Below, piece by piece: positions 35,151-46,989 of a DNA stretch of 64,000 nt. Below the pieces are notes generated by a model that was not told the DNA's origin, searched no databases, and saw nothing but the letters and a program-made list of their open reading frames with translations. The translations under genes and the position numbers were made by a program. Source of the DNA: Odobenus rosmarus divergens (taxonomy: Eukaryota; Chordata; Mammalia; Carnivora; Odobenidae). Position 1 is the first letter of the stretch. The number at the start of each line of letters is the position of its first letter. The stretch is from NCBI RefSeq assembly GCF_000321225.1, contig NW_004450566.1, forward strand, positions 487,797 through 551,796, read 5' to 3'.

Positions 35151-36099
35151 ATATTTTCTCCTCTTTTAGTATGCCTTAACTAATATTATTTAGGTGACTT
35201 TATGTTATCACTCATTTCAGAGACAAAATACAAACAGAAACAATAAAGGGCTTAATCTAAAGATGAAAACAATTTACACGGAGTAGGAATGGAAAAGAAA
35301 TTCCCTACCTTTTCTTTCTTCCCTCTAGATAGTTTTTACTTCTCTCTCCTCACTGATACTAATAAGTTATAACAACTTGTGTCATCTTTACTATATTCTC
35401 CTCTTATTTAAACCCTCCTTCCATGTTTACACTTCAAATAACAGTTTCTGAATTCAAGAATCATTGCTTCCATAGCTGTTAAGTGTGAAAGCTGCCCATG
35501 TACCCATGTATATGTACATACATAATTTTATAAATTTTGCTTTGAATTTTACTACTGAGACAGTGATAACAACCTCATCCAGAGTTATTCTGTTAGTTAA
35601 AAAAGTAGGCATTGATTGATGTATGATAGAAGAGTGTCTAATTTCAGGAACATTTTATTTTATTTTGGGAGCCGGTGAGAATTGAGGGTTCTTGATTTTT
35701 GGTGTTTTGGGTTTTCTTACGTCTGTCTTTATGAATTCTCCATTAAAATACCAATTATTTTTTGATCTCTAACAGACCAGGAAATTTATATTCCTGCAAC
35801 TATTGGGAGTTCATGCTCACCTTTTTCCTCCTGTATTAGGCCTGTTTGCTCATTGCTAAGCCTTTTCAGTTATTCATGATCCTAACTAGAATTTTTAGAT
35901 GAGTTAAAATGTATTTCCTTGTAGCTTATGTGGCAGGCATCAAATGATTAAAAAACAAAATTCATTTTCCTAACCATGGGCTTAATGCGTCAGAATCTGG
36001 GGAAGACTAAGGGTTGGAGAGGGGAAAGAAGGAGCTGAAGAAAAGTAAAAGGTGAAAAGCAGACATGTATCAGGAAAAACTCCAGCCAGGGGTGATGGG
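35151..36099. other. Non-repeat sequence
   Basis: Nothing recognised. Confidence 0.4.
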
Positions 36100-36790
36100 C
36101 TGAGCTTTATCAGTGCTCCTTCATGATATGTGTTAAAATGAATGCAGGAAACAGCTTTTGCTTCGAAGTTTGGAATGTTGTGGTGACTGATATTTAAATG
36201 AAGTAATGTTACAATTGGAAGGGTTGACCTAACACTCTTTCCAAAACCATCGATTTTATTTATTAAATTTATTGAAGAGAAGAAAAGTGACAAGAAAAAT
36301 CATAGATCATTTCTTTATTGGACAAGGTACTCAGAGTTCTTTTCCATGGTAGAGCAGCAGTTAAGATGGGTTTTATTATGCTCAGCATGTGTGTTTGGCT
36401 GGTTTAAATTGCTTACATATTTACTGGCAAGGCGCTAATGAAAATAAATCAGCCCAAAGGACTTTTATCTTCCTGTCTGTGGAACACTGTGAAAGTTGCA
36501 TTTTTAATAGATGATGATCACAGTTGTTTTTAGGATTCCTGAATGAAGTCATGAAGTCTTAAGAATTTTGGAACCCAAAGTTTTGACTCATGTTATAATT
36601 TGAGTAACTGCTTTGCTTTATAGAAAAGTGCTTGGTCTCATTTTGATCGAGGCTGTGGATTCATTCTTACAAGTTGGAGGCTTATTTTCTGGGGATAATA
36701 TTTTAAAGCCCCATAATTAAGGCAATACTTTAGTTAGGCTTATTTAAATTGTGAGGAAAGATATATCCAGGTCACTTTAGGGCACCATTT
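36100..36790. promoter_or_regulatory. Candidate conserved noncoding element (inference)
   Basis: A repeat-free run of about 700 bp with evenly mixed composition, many AT-rich homeodomain- and FOX-like cores ('ggctaatgaaaataaatc', 'ggtttaaattgcttac', 'gccccataattaaggc') and no coding frame. It looks like a mammalian developmental enhancer block, but this is impression only. No alignment was possible. Confidence 0.25.
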
Positions 36791-37463
36791 TTCAAATCAG
36801 GTATCCTATTCTACACTTTGGCAGTTAAGTGCACTGCAAAATAAGAGACATCAGGGCCCTCTATTAAAATAGGATTAAACTTCCTTTTTTGTAGCAAGAT
36901 TTCTAAGAGACTTAAATGTGCAAATGGATATTGTGACTAATCAAGAAAGGACATGGCATTGAGCATTTCCCAAACTATTATCAAGCAGTATCTATTTACA
37001 TCTCTCTGAATTCTGTTTCTCAGAACACAGTTAGGGAAAAGCTGTCTGGAGTGATAGGGTTCCTCATAAACTGGCAGTCAGCCCCTCTGGACCCTGGTCT
37101 TCCAGAAGCCCATCACCATGCCTTCTCTATTCAAGAACAAGCCTTTGTGACCCACTTTTCTGTGCTATGTGTGCCTGTACTTTCTGAGAGAGAGGATCCA
37201 ATGGAGTCTATTGGCCACTCTCCAATATGGAGCACTTTTATTGATACGTCTTAAACTAAGGTGCCCTAGAGCAGTTTGGCCTTTATAAACAATCCTTTGG
37301 CCTTAGCACACATTCCTGGACCAATTAGCTGTGGCCAAGGTAGTAATATGAAATGGCCAAAACCACAGAGTTCTGTTTTGTTTTTCCTTACATGGAGGCT
37401 ATGATAGGTAGTTAAGTTTTAAGGACTATTCTGCTTAGGTGGCATCCATCTTCATGTAAGATA

Positions 37464-37590
37464 CTCATTCATTCATTCATTCATTTATTCAGCCAGCAGC
37501 ATTAGAAATCTTTTATGTATTGAACACCATGTTAGGCTATGGGGATACAAACAGGAGTAAGAGATCTTTTTGGTTCTCAAGCAACTTGGT
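37464..37590 (-). mobile_element. L2 3' end, antisense, with (ATTC)n
   Basis: A short (attc)n tetranucleotide run at 37465-37485 is the expanded L2 terminal repeat. 'gttaggctatggggatacaa' and 'ggagtaagagatc' follow in antisense L2 order. Confidence 0.75.
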
Positions 37591-38560
37591 TGTCCTTGCT
37601 TGTTTCATGAGATATTGTTCAGATATAAAATGAGCTGCTTTGTTTTGAAAGCCAGTATGAGTGATTGAAATATATCCATGACCTCCTTGCTGTTTTCCTG
37701 TTCCTGTTTGATCTTATATTTGGTCTAAATGTTCTGCAGTGTTCCCCCAGAGAAACCAGCAGCAGTCTGTGCTAGCATAGACACGGGGCACCAGGAATGT
37801 ACTTGTGGGTTGTTGGATTGGTCACAAGATGATGGCCTCTTTCCCATGTGGGAGACATGGTCTGTATGATGCTGTCTTCTTTTCTATTGTGGCTTCTTGG
37901 AATGGGCATCGCAGTTGGCTGGTCATGGGGCAGGAGAGGGACATGACGGTAGCATGTGCAGCGCTGTCAGAAGGAACACACCTGTAGCAGTTGTGTGGAT
38001 CTTTGCCCTTGGTGAGCTGTTCTTTCCTGTGCTGAGGTGCAGGGCTTGATGAAGAGGAAAATTCCAGGGCAAGAGAAAAATTAATTTGTGCTTTTCTCTG
38101 ATTTTACGAGGATCCTGGCTCATGGCTTACTACACTCCGAGTTTAATACTACCAGGATAGAGAGATCCCTATAGCTATTGACTTCTGATTAAATATATTG
38201 TATATTACATGCAGAAATGTCAGCAAGTTAAACACCTATTTGGATTAAAAAAGGGCAAGATTCTCATCTTGGTCATTTAAATATATCTGTTCGAGTCTAC
38301 TTCACAGTTAAAGAAAGTTGGGATATCTTTTGATAGGAAAGATACATGGCAAGATGACTGAATTTAGTATTGACATTGGCCCTAGCTGCTTAAAAGGTTG
38401 TTTAGGATTGCTTACCATTTATAGCCAGACAGAGATAGTGGATGGTGGAAGACACTCTTCCTGGGTCTTCTCCTAAGAATCCCCCCCACTCATCCTTCTT
38501 TTGGCCGCACTCTTCAAAGCGACAGTCTCATGCTGTTGGGTAACTGCTGACTCCAGAACT
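37591..38560. other. Non-repeat sequence
   Basis: No repeat recognised. G+C is somewhat raised between 37740 and 38060. Frames of 60-66 codons overlap on both strands and are not supported. Confidence 0.4.
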
Positions 38561-38566
38561 AAATGA

Positions 38567-39085
38567 TTACACTGCTTTTCCTTTGGTCAGTTCTTTGCGA
38601 ATCTGTTCTTCACAAAGCTCTAAGAGGTTTCTCACCACGTGGAAGGCACGGTGCAAGCCACCTGGAGAAACAGCAGCGCACAAGGCATGTTCCCTGCCAT
38701 CCACTGACAGGTACACAACTACACGTAATACGTGTGTGTACATCCCACACAAAGTGGCATCAAGGAAGTTGTAACAGCTTCGTAGAATATGGTCATTAGC
38801 AGGCAGATTCTGGCACTCATGGGTCGGTGTGGACTAGTTTGTAAATGCGCTGCATCAGGGCCCTGGGCAACATCATGGCAACCTCCTATTTCATAAACCC
38901 GAAACTCACCTTACTGAATTCTTTCAGAAATGCATTTTCCAACTTCCATGCACTCTTGAAGCAAAGGCCATAACGCTATAGCTTTTGTTCCTTTTGGATA
39001 ATTCACCCTCTGGGAACGTAAGTGGGTACTTGGTATATTCTAGGCCATCACCAGCCTCCAGCGTGGTCAAGAGTCTAGTTTGGTG
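38567..39085 (-). pseudogene. Coding-like antisense stretch, possible decayed retrocopy of an unidentified gene
   Basis: On the minus strand a frame stays open for about 88 codons (38833 to a stop at 38567-38569) with protein-like composition, ending in residues resembling VVRNLLELCEEQIRKELTKG. Immediately upstream a different frame continues with residues like AMMLPRALMQRIYKLVH, and further up another piece reads GLEYTKYPLTFPEGELSKRN. That pattern of shifted open pieces with a stop between them is what a frameshifted retrocopy gives. CpG dinucleotides are clearly denser here (about a dozen in 38480-38900) than in the rest of the window. I do not recognise the protein, and no poly(A) tail or target-site duplication is visible. 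It may equally be chance. Confidence 0.3.
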
Positions 39086-40835
39086 CTCAGTGTTTCAGTG
39101 GCAAGTATAAGATATGCCTCTCTTTAAGGCAATTTGTTCTCTGATTCATGATAATATCTTAATATTTTAACGAAGGACCTTTCTAACTTTTATTACATAT
39201 TACCTGTGTTTAAAAGATCATATTCACTTGCCATTTATCATTGATTTTAAGGCACAGATTTTTTCACATTTTAACATTTTTGATATCAGGATATGTCCTC
39301 CAGTCATTGGCATGCTGTTATTTAGTTGGTGGCATTCCTCCTCATCCTTGAAAAAAAACTTTTTTAATGATACAAGCCTCTGCTGGGGAAGCATAGAAGA
39401 AACCCCCCTCCCATGTTTCTGGTAAATGGCACATTAAAGGATTCAGGGTTTGGGTCCTAGAGTTGTGAGAATCTTATCTTATATCTTGACATATCATTGT
39501 GAAGGAGGGAACAATAGCATAGAGAGATAAAGAATAAAATTGGTCCATGAATTTGGACTGCTTGTAATGAATTCAGCTAACATTCAGTGAATGCTATGGA
39601 GTATATGTTCTTCTACTGTGCACTATGCCCATAGGCAAATTAGAAGATTCTAACAGGTAGAAAAGGTACTCTTATATGATAAGCTAAATGACTATGAGAG
39701 GTGTAATAATAGAATGTATGAATAATACCAAATGACAGAGTCAGACAATATAAATCCTGAATGGGAAGAGGTTACTTTGGGCTGGGAAAAGTTAATGGAA
39801 TATATGAGAAGTGAACTGGCTTTTGAAAGCAATAAAAGATTTGAATAGAGGAATTGGGGGCTGGGAGGAAAAATATGTTTTCTTCCCTGTTTTTTAAAAC
39901 ATCAGTGTCCAATAGGCATAGCCATAGATGAATTGAAAGTGGATGTGTATTTTTAGGCTCCAAACATGCATTTGAAAATACAGCCTACATTCGTAAGATT
40001 GACTATTTCACTAAGAACCAGTTGGAATATATCTGCTTTGAACATTTTTCACTAGCTTAGGGTAGCAAAAGAGGACCACAAAGCCCTGGCTCATGTTTGA
40101 GACAGCACAGACAAGATTGGCTGGGCAGATTTAACTCCAGAGAGGTTTCAAAGGGACCGTCTACCTTAGACATGAACATGAAGGGGGTATGATCAGAGAG
40201 CACTCTTGAACTGGGTAAAATGACTAGCCCGTTCTCATCTGAAACAAGCTAGTCTAGGCCACACTTGGATTGTTGAGCAGGTAGTTATGAGGTCTTCTAA
40301 ATAAATAAGTCATAGTTTTGGGAGATAGTCTTGGCTTTCCTGGTGGTTATGCCACTTATGTTTCAAGTCACAGTGAACCCCTTCTTCCCAAGTGTGGGCT
40401 GTGGGATGCTATGCTACATGCAGGACTTAATGGAGGGCTCATTTTCAATCTCAAATGGGCCTGCCCCATCTCCCTCTCAGTCATTTACTTCCTTGCTTCT
40501 TCTAACACTTTAAAGCACAATTTGAGTGTTCCAGAACACTTTATCCATAAAGTGTGATGTTACTTCTTTACGTTCGCAGTATGGTTCTAAAGTTTAAAAT
40601 TAAATGATGAAGACCCACTCCACAATCATGAATACCAGATTATATTGCTTACTTTTAAAAAGTGTCTCTTTTCAGTTTATCTTTGGTTCTAATGACTAAA
40701 AGTTCTGTGAAATACGTTTAAGAGATCTTCTTCCATTTTAACAAATTGCCCCAGGCTTGGGATATCCGATTCCTCTTTTTTCCATCTGCTAGAGGAGCAG
40801 TTATCCATCCACTGTGCTGCACCTTACATACTTTT
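39086..40835. other. Non-repeat sequence, possible L2 trace near 39545-39640
   Basis: 'cattcagtgaatgctatgga' and 'gtgcactatgcccat' weakly recall L2. Otherwise nothing recognised. Confidence 0.35.
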
Positions 40836-40908
40836 ACAAAATACTGGTGCCCAGAACTCACCCATGGAGATTCTGATTTATTGGTTTGAGGTAGGGTTCA
40901 GAATCAGT

Positions 40909-41297
40909 TTTTTTTTTTTCTGAGACAAATCGACATGTAACATTATTTTAGTATCAGATGTACAACATAATGATTTGATGTTTGTATACATTGTGAAATA
41001 ATCTACCATAATAAGTCTAGTTAACATCCATCACCATACATAGTTACAATTTTTTTTCTTGTGCTAAAATCTTTTAGGATGTAACCTCTTAGCAATTTTC
41101 AAGTATATAGTACAATATTACTAACTATAGTCACCGTGCATTATATCCCCATGACATTTATTTTATAACCAGAAATTTGTACCTTTTGACCACCTTCACC
41201 AATTTTCCTCACCCCCTACTCACCTCTGGCAACCACCAATCTATTCTCTGTATCTATGAGTTTGTGGTTTTATTTTGTATATTTTGTTTTGTTTCTA
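40909..41297 (-). mobile_element. Old L1 3' UTR, antisense, inserted in a MER5-like element
   Basis: T-rich tail on the left, then 'tcagatgtacaacataatga', 'acattgtgaaataatctacc', 'aacatccatcaccatacat' and 'ggcaaccaccaatctattct' (antisense L1MA/MB 3' UTR). The direct repeat agaatcagt at 40900-40908 and 41298-41306 is a good target-site duplication. Confidence 0.88.
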
Positions 41298-41322
41298 AGA
41301 ATCAGTGTTGGGTCTTTTGTTG

Positions 41323-41357
41323 TTGTTGTTGTTTTGTTGGTTCGTTTGTTTGTTTTA
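41323..41357. repeat. (TTG)n / (TTTG)n low-complexity tract
   Basis: Imperfect TTG then TTTG units just right of the L1 insert. Confidence 0.85.
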
Positions 41358-41400
41358 ATTCCCTGTGTGATTGTTGAACCAGGCTTGAGATCCACTGTGT

Positions 41401-42359
41401 CAATTTTGAAACATGGTCAGAACCAGTGAATATCTCTAAATCCAGAGGTTGAGGCTGGACAAGTTTCATAAATCATGAGGCAGAATTTTCCCAGCAGCTT
41501 TGGAACAAAGACAAAGAATCCAGAACATTCTTGGGCCCCAATGCTGAATTACCCCTAGATTAAGGAATTTTGCTTTTTAGTTGATTTCTGCTATAAGGCA
41601 ACCCACCCAGTTACCCTTGTGGCTAATATATATATTACCTTAATGAAAGTTAGAAAAAGCCACCCTTTGTTTAAGACACTGTTGCTATTTTCTGGCAAAT
41701 TGTCAGAATAAGTATTCAAATCTATGATAACTATGTAAATGGTACTCCATGGAGTTGTGCAGTGCCCAGCCTGCACAACCATACCCTGTGACCCATCATG
41801 TTCTTGTTTTTCTTGTTTAAACAAGTCATGACCTGGACTAGTGACCTGGAGACTATAGGCCTCAGATGACACACATTGGCAGGCTGATTTAGGCATGGCA
41901 TCTAAGATAAAAGGCAACTTCAAAGTCTGAGATGATAGGTTAAGATGTTCTCAAAAGGCTCCCTGCTTCATGACTCTGTCACGTTGCTTAATTTAGCCCA
42001 GTTGCCAGGGAAATAAATTCAAAATTGACCAGTACAGTGTCGAGAAACTGTGTATGAATAATAAATAAAATTCATGGCAAATATGCCTTTGCTTGACAAC
42101 CCTGGATGGCTTTATTTGCTTTTGCAAACCTAAAGGCCAACATAACCTGCTCAGCCTCTGCAAAATTGCTAAATAAGCCAGGCTTATTTTCAAATTTCTC
42201 AGCATCTTTGTTTTTTGTTCCTTTCTTTATGAAAGTAGACACCAAGGAAAGGCAGGTATGTTACTCAGGGAATATTCTGAAAGAAGGATTTAGCCCTGTA
42301 CCTCACTGCCTGGCCAGTGGATTCCATTGTTGGTTCCCATCTTCACTATAGCTGCATTT
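41401..42359. other. Non-repeat sequence
   Basis: Nothing recognised. The 110-codon minus-strand frame at 41591-41923 has no domain. Confidence 0.4.
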
Positions 42360-42443
42360 AAGCAGGCTCTGATAGTGTAGCTGTGCTGTTCACTAGAACC
42401 TTCTACAGTGATGGAAATGGTGTATAATGTGCAGTCCAATAAC

Positions 42444-42475
<32 letters not shown>

Positions 42476-42650
42476 ATGTACACACACTTTATAGATAGAT
42501 AGATATCCCCAACTATGTGTAGCTATTGAGCACTTGAAATATGATTAGGGAAAATGAGGAATTGAATTTCTCATTTTAAATACTTTTAATTAATTAGAAT
42601 TTAAATTGAAATAGCTATGCATAGCGAATGGCTACCATATTAGTACAGAT
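42360..42650. mobile_element. hAT-Charlie-like nonautonomous relic with internal microsatellite
   Basis: 'gtgtagctattgagcacttg', followed by 'aattgaatttctcatttta' and an A/T core, then 'gaatggctaccatattagta', is the interior and terminus of a common old hAT-type repeat. A (TATG)n run at 42447-42480 with GATA units at 42491-42506 lies inside it. Confidence 0.55.
42447..42506. repeat. (TATG)n and (GATA)n microsatellite
   Basis: About seven TATG units, then a short bridge with CACACAC, then about three to four GATA units. Likely length-polymorphic. Confidence 0.9.
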
Positions 42651-42654
42651 CTGA

Positions 42655-42812
42655 AAGCATCAGAAGTAACCGGTGCACTTTAAAAAAATCCAGCTGCCAG
42701 AGATCCACTCAAGCAAACTAAGTCTGAATTTCTGAGAGTGGGGTCTGGCTATCAGCATCTTTTAAAAGTTTCCCAGGGGACTGTAATACGCAGGCAGGGC
42801 TGAGAAGCACAG
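42655..42812. mobile_element. MER5-like hAT relic
   Basis: 'gtctgaatttctgagagtgg', 'tatcagcatcttttaaaagt' and 'ctgagaagcaca' follow the MER5A layout. Confidence 0.6.
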
Positions 42813-43104
42813 CCCTTATTGATTTGCCATCTGCATGTATCTGAGAGTTTTGCTGATTCCAGACTTTTTGAACTCAGAGCACCAGGTAGGTGAGTATTGT
42901 GGGTGGAAACGGGTGTTGCGGATGGTAAGTAATGAACAGTTGGACAAGTGGCTCAGGGAACTTGAAGGTAGAGAAGACAAAAGAGTTGAGGTGAGCACCC
43001 CAGGGAGGCTTCTGTCACAGCCATAGTGGATGGGTGCAGTGTAGGAAATGCTGGTGGGAGAAAGAGCTTCAGGATAAATAATCAGTATCAACATTTCTTC
43101 CATT

Positions 43105-43205
43105 TGACATCATTTGTTGAGAACATTTTGCACCAGCCCCTGCCATAGGGCCACAAAGGTAGAAAAGAAGGGTCCCTGCCATGGAAGAAGTTACAGGGTG
43201 TTGAA
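43105..43205 (-). mobile_element. L2 3' end, antisense (weak)
   Basis: 'catcatttgttgagaacatt' and 'gggtccctgccatggaagaa' resemble the antisense L2 terminus. Confidence 0.5.
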
Positions 43206-43605
43206 TTAACAAAAAGAAGAGAAAAATCAAAAAAACTTGACTAAGTAAGAGTAATCCTTATTTAACTCCTTACACGTACCATTTGCCATTATTAGCCAGC
43301 ATGAATATCTGTCATACATGTCATTAAATAGGTGTTGGATTATCTCTGTTGTAACCTGTGTTCATTTGCAGCAGTATCCTCTGTGTATACCTTCTTAGCC
43401 TTCGTGTGGTCTGTTTGTGAACAGTTCAAACAAACTGAAAGGAGCCTGAGTGCAAAATCCACCTGCAACTTCCCATAAGCAGTATGTGTGAAGTAAATGT
43501 CTATAATAGTTTTTGGCAAGTGCATTAAATAAGTCTTGTCATCTTGTCCACCCCCTTGCCACCCCTTCCCCTTCACCACATCACATCTTACACGTTTCCA
43601 TTTCT

Positions 43606-43799
43606 TTTTTTTTTAAGATTTTATTTATTTATTAGAGAGAATGAGAGAGAGAGAGAGAGCATGAGAGGAGGGAGGGTCAGAGGGAGAAGCAGACTCCCTG
43701 CCGAGCAGGCAGCGCAATGTGGGCCTTGATCCCGGGACTCCAGGATCATGACCTGAGCCGAAGGCAGTCGCTTAACCAACTGAGCCACCCCGGCGCCCC
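43606..43799 (-). mobile_element. SINEC, young-looking subfamily, antisense
   Basis: Antisense SINE with a perfect 16-bp duplication acacgtttccatttct (43590-43605 and 43800-43815). It shares 'gatcccgggactccaggatc' with copies at 19767 and 25189. Confidence 0.97.
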
Positions 43800-43815
43800 A
43801 CACGTTTCCATTTCT

Positions 43816-44149
43816 AACCATAGCCTAAATCAAAGTATTTTCTGTACTCTGATGGGATGTAAATGGAAGAATTAAGGAAAAACTTCTCTAGTAGTAAGGG
43901 TCACAGGGCGTCTGTGTGTGGGGAGCAGCCCACAGTCCTCTGTCCCCTGGAAGCAGCATCAAGTATGTCTCTATGGCTTTGTGACTGCTCATCATGTGCT
44001 TCTGCATCAGCATTCACTTGAAAACCTGTCTTAATTTTATCATGTGTGTAGTGTTTGGGGTAGGGCTTCCCACCAGGAGAATGTGGAAGCTTGGAGGATG
44101 ACAGGTACTCCTATTGTCTGGGCACTTGACTTCCTCTTGACACCAGCAT
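43816..44149. other. Non-repeat sequence
   Basis: Nothing recognised. Confidence 0.4.
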
Positions 44150-44745
44150 AACAAATAACATAAACACAGCATAAATTAGTTCCATCCGTCTTTGTGCTTT
44201 ATATAATTGGTATCATAGAGTATGCATGGCTTTTATGTCTGGCTTCTTTCCTTTAACACAATGTTTGTGAGATTCATTCATATCATTAGGTGTAATGGTA
44301 GATTGTTTACCTTCATAACTGTAGTGTTTTCCCCATGTGAGTAAACTCAAATATATTTACCCATTCAACTGTTGAGGGATGTTTGGGTAGTTTTCAGTTT
44401 GAGGTTATTACAAATGCTGCTATGAACAATCTGATACATGCAGTCCAGTGAATGTAAACACATATTTTATTGGGAATATAACTAAAAGTGGAGTCATCAG
44501 GTAATAGGATATGGGAGTATTCATCTTAAATGGATAAGTGCCAAACAGATTTCCAAAGTAGTTGCACCAATTCTCCTGTCCATCAGCAGTGTAGGAGAGT
44601 TCTGGTGCCTCCATTTATCCTTTTCCATCTTCTCATTTGAGGCATTCTGGTATATGTCCAGCATCACACCAGGGTTTAATTTGCATTTTCTTGGTAACTA
44701 CTGAAGTTGAGCACCTGTCATGTTTATTGGCCATCTACAAATAAT
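44150..44745 (-). mobile_element. Old L1 (L1MC/L1MD/HAL1-like), antisense
   Basis: 'ttggtatcatagagtatgca', 'aaatgctgctatgaacaatc', 'aaacagatttccaaagtagt' and 'tttaatttgcattttcttgg' are the complement of an old L1 ORF2 3' end. No open frame remains. Confidence 0.8.
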
Positions 44746-44798
44746 TTTTGCTGCTTGTTCTAACATGGTTACTCTAATAACAGATAGCCAAATTTCTT

Positions 44799-45007
44799 TT
44801 TTTTTTAAGATTTTATTTATTTATTTGAGAGAGAGAGAGAGAGCATGCAAGAGCACAAGCAGGGGAAGGGGCAGACAGAGGGAGAGGGAGAAGCAGACTC
44901 CCCACTGAGCAGAGAGCCCAACAATGCAGGGCTTGATCACAGGACCCTGAGATCATGACCTGAGCCAAAGGCAGACGCTTAACCGACTGAGCCACCCAGG
45001 CGCCCCT
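44799..45007 (-). mobile_element. SINEC (CAN-SINE), antisense
   Basis: Antisense SINE with a perfect 15-bp duplication atagccaaatttctt (44784-44798 and 45008-45022). The middle has an extra 'caatg' relative to neighbours. Confidence 0.97.
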
Positions 45008-45022
45008 ATAGCCAAATTTCTT

Positions 45023-46989
45023 ATCCCATTTTTTCTCTAGCACTTTTCATAGCTTTTTTCTTTTTTTTTTTAACCAGTGTAATGTCACAGAGAAATCAAA
45101 TTCCTCCTCTTAGGCTAGTCTAATACAGTTGTTTTCTTACATTGTTCAGTTACCTATAGTAGTAAAGGGAACAATTTTTTTTCTTAAAACAAAGAGGAAG
45201 ACTTCACTAACATGAAATAATTTGATGTATAATAAATATGAACAGACTCAAGGAAAATGATGCATAGTCATTTTGGAATTTAAATAGCTGATGTAAGTTT
45301 TTGGATGAGATAAATTATTTTACATCAACTATATCTTCTCAAAAGGCAGTCAGCCTTAATACTGAGAGAGAGAACAAGCCTAGAGAAGAACTTACCCTGA
45401 TGGAATTTGCTTTCTAAATGAGAATACTGTTCTAGAGTTGATATGACATTGATAAATTTGTTTTAAATCAAATGAGCTATTGTTTAAAAGGCCATTTATA
45501 TTATTAGAATTGAAGGCTGCCAAGCTATTCTGTGAAGTGCAGTCATGGAACTTTAGAGAAGGCTTCCATGCTTAGGTGAGTTGGATAAACTCATTAAACT
45601 AACAGAGTGATTGGAGCATTTTGTGCTTTGCTATAGACCAGATGGGCAGTGTGACAGCTAAGAAAAGAATGTGAGAGTATAGTAGGAGATGCAGAAGCTA
45701 GGTTGTCTGGCTGTGTCCTCATTTTCCTGCTTTAAGCAAATACACAGTAGATTTATTGCCTGACAATGAGTGACAAAGGTATATAAAAAGCACTGGCTCT
45801 CCTTGTTGGAGAAAAAGATTTAGTTAGTTATATATTGCTTACAGAAGCTTCTTACCCTTTGAGGCATCAGTAGGATTTCAACTGACCCCAAGTCTTCCCA
45901 AATTACTTGCTTAGGTATTTTTCTACACAGAAAAGAGTTTTATGAAAGTGTCTAACTCAAGGAACAGTTTTCTCAAAGGCTTGAGTGTCTTTGCATGTTC
46001 TACTTCTTGACCAAGAGTGAACACAATGCACATCTCTCCTCACTTGTCAGTTCTTGCTCATGTGTCTTCCTGATTGGCCTCAGCAGGAAATGGATTAGTG
46101 ATGGACTGAGAGGGCCCTGTGGCTTGACCGACCACCATCTCATCCTTGTGCCTGTCGTTCTATCATTATTGCTGTACCCCTGTGAGTTTTGGAGGATTTG
46201 GGATTTGGGAGTGGGCTTTCAAAAACACATGTATACTTAAAATTTTTATCATTTGGCATCTTATCAAAGACTTGCTAAAATAAGTCCTTCAAGGAAAGAG
46301 GAGGAGAGGGGAGAGAAGTTATGAGAGAAGAAATGAGTTAGAACACCAGTTTTACAGTCCACTCTTGATTCTGTCCAAAAAATTTACTGAAAACATCACT
46401 CCTGAAAGGTATATATATATTCACTTCTTATCCCAGGAGTATCACAAATTTGAGGGTAAAATGTATTTTGGAGCAGACATCAAGAAATGTGTTCAAATAG
46501 TTTCTGCATTATTAAATTTGTCCTTAGATCAAATATAGGGTGTGTGTGTGTGTGTGTGTGTGTGTCTTCATTTTCACCCATTTCTTCCTCGAGATGATGG
46601 GTGTGACAACAAACAAAGGAAGGGCGACAATTATTTCTCCTTGTCACTGGTCTTTGCCTTTAAAATTTCTTCTGGCCTTTCAAACTGGCATGTTTCCCTC
46701 TGCCTCTAAATGGCTCATGTTTCAAAAATATTCTGAGAGAATTGTTCCACTGTGTTTTCCATTCTGTAGTGAAAATCTCTGTCTATATGTTCTAGAGAAA
46801 CTTGGTATGAATAATAAAGAGTAAAGAAGGGTCCACAGAAAAGACCACCTGAAAGACCTCTCTTGAGTTCCACATATGCTCTGTGATACCCTGTTTTCTC
46901 CATCCTTTCTGGAAATGCCTGAATTATACCCTAATGGGCAGTGAACTCTTTGTGCTTTAAGGAGGGAGAGAAGAGGATCTGTTTGACTT
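45023..46989. other. Non-repeat sequence with a TG microsatellite
   Basis: No gene or interspersed repeat recognised. The (TG)n run at 46540-46565 is annotated separately. The 94-codon frames around 46540-47006 are on both strands and unsupported. Confidence 0.4.
46540..46565. repeat. (TG)n microsatellite
   Basis: Thirteen uninterrupted TG units. This alternating purine-pyrimidine tract can adopt Z-DNA and is probably polymorphic in length. Confidence 0.97.

Larger units (their letters stand above)
40836..41400. mobile_element. MER5-like hAT relic split by an L1
   Basis: Left part 'ccatggagattctgattta' and right part 'gaaccaggcttgagatccac' are the two halves of a MER5/MER20-like element. 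They are separated by the L1 insert at 40909-41297. Confidence 0.6.

Noticed and set aside
37740..38150. Possible exon or CpG island
   Set aside because: Only slightly raised G+C, few CpGs, and no frame or splice pattern worth calling.
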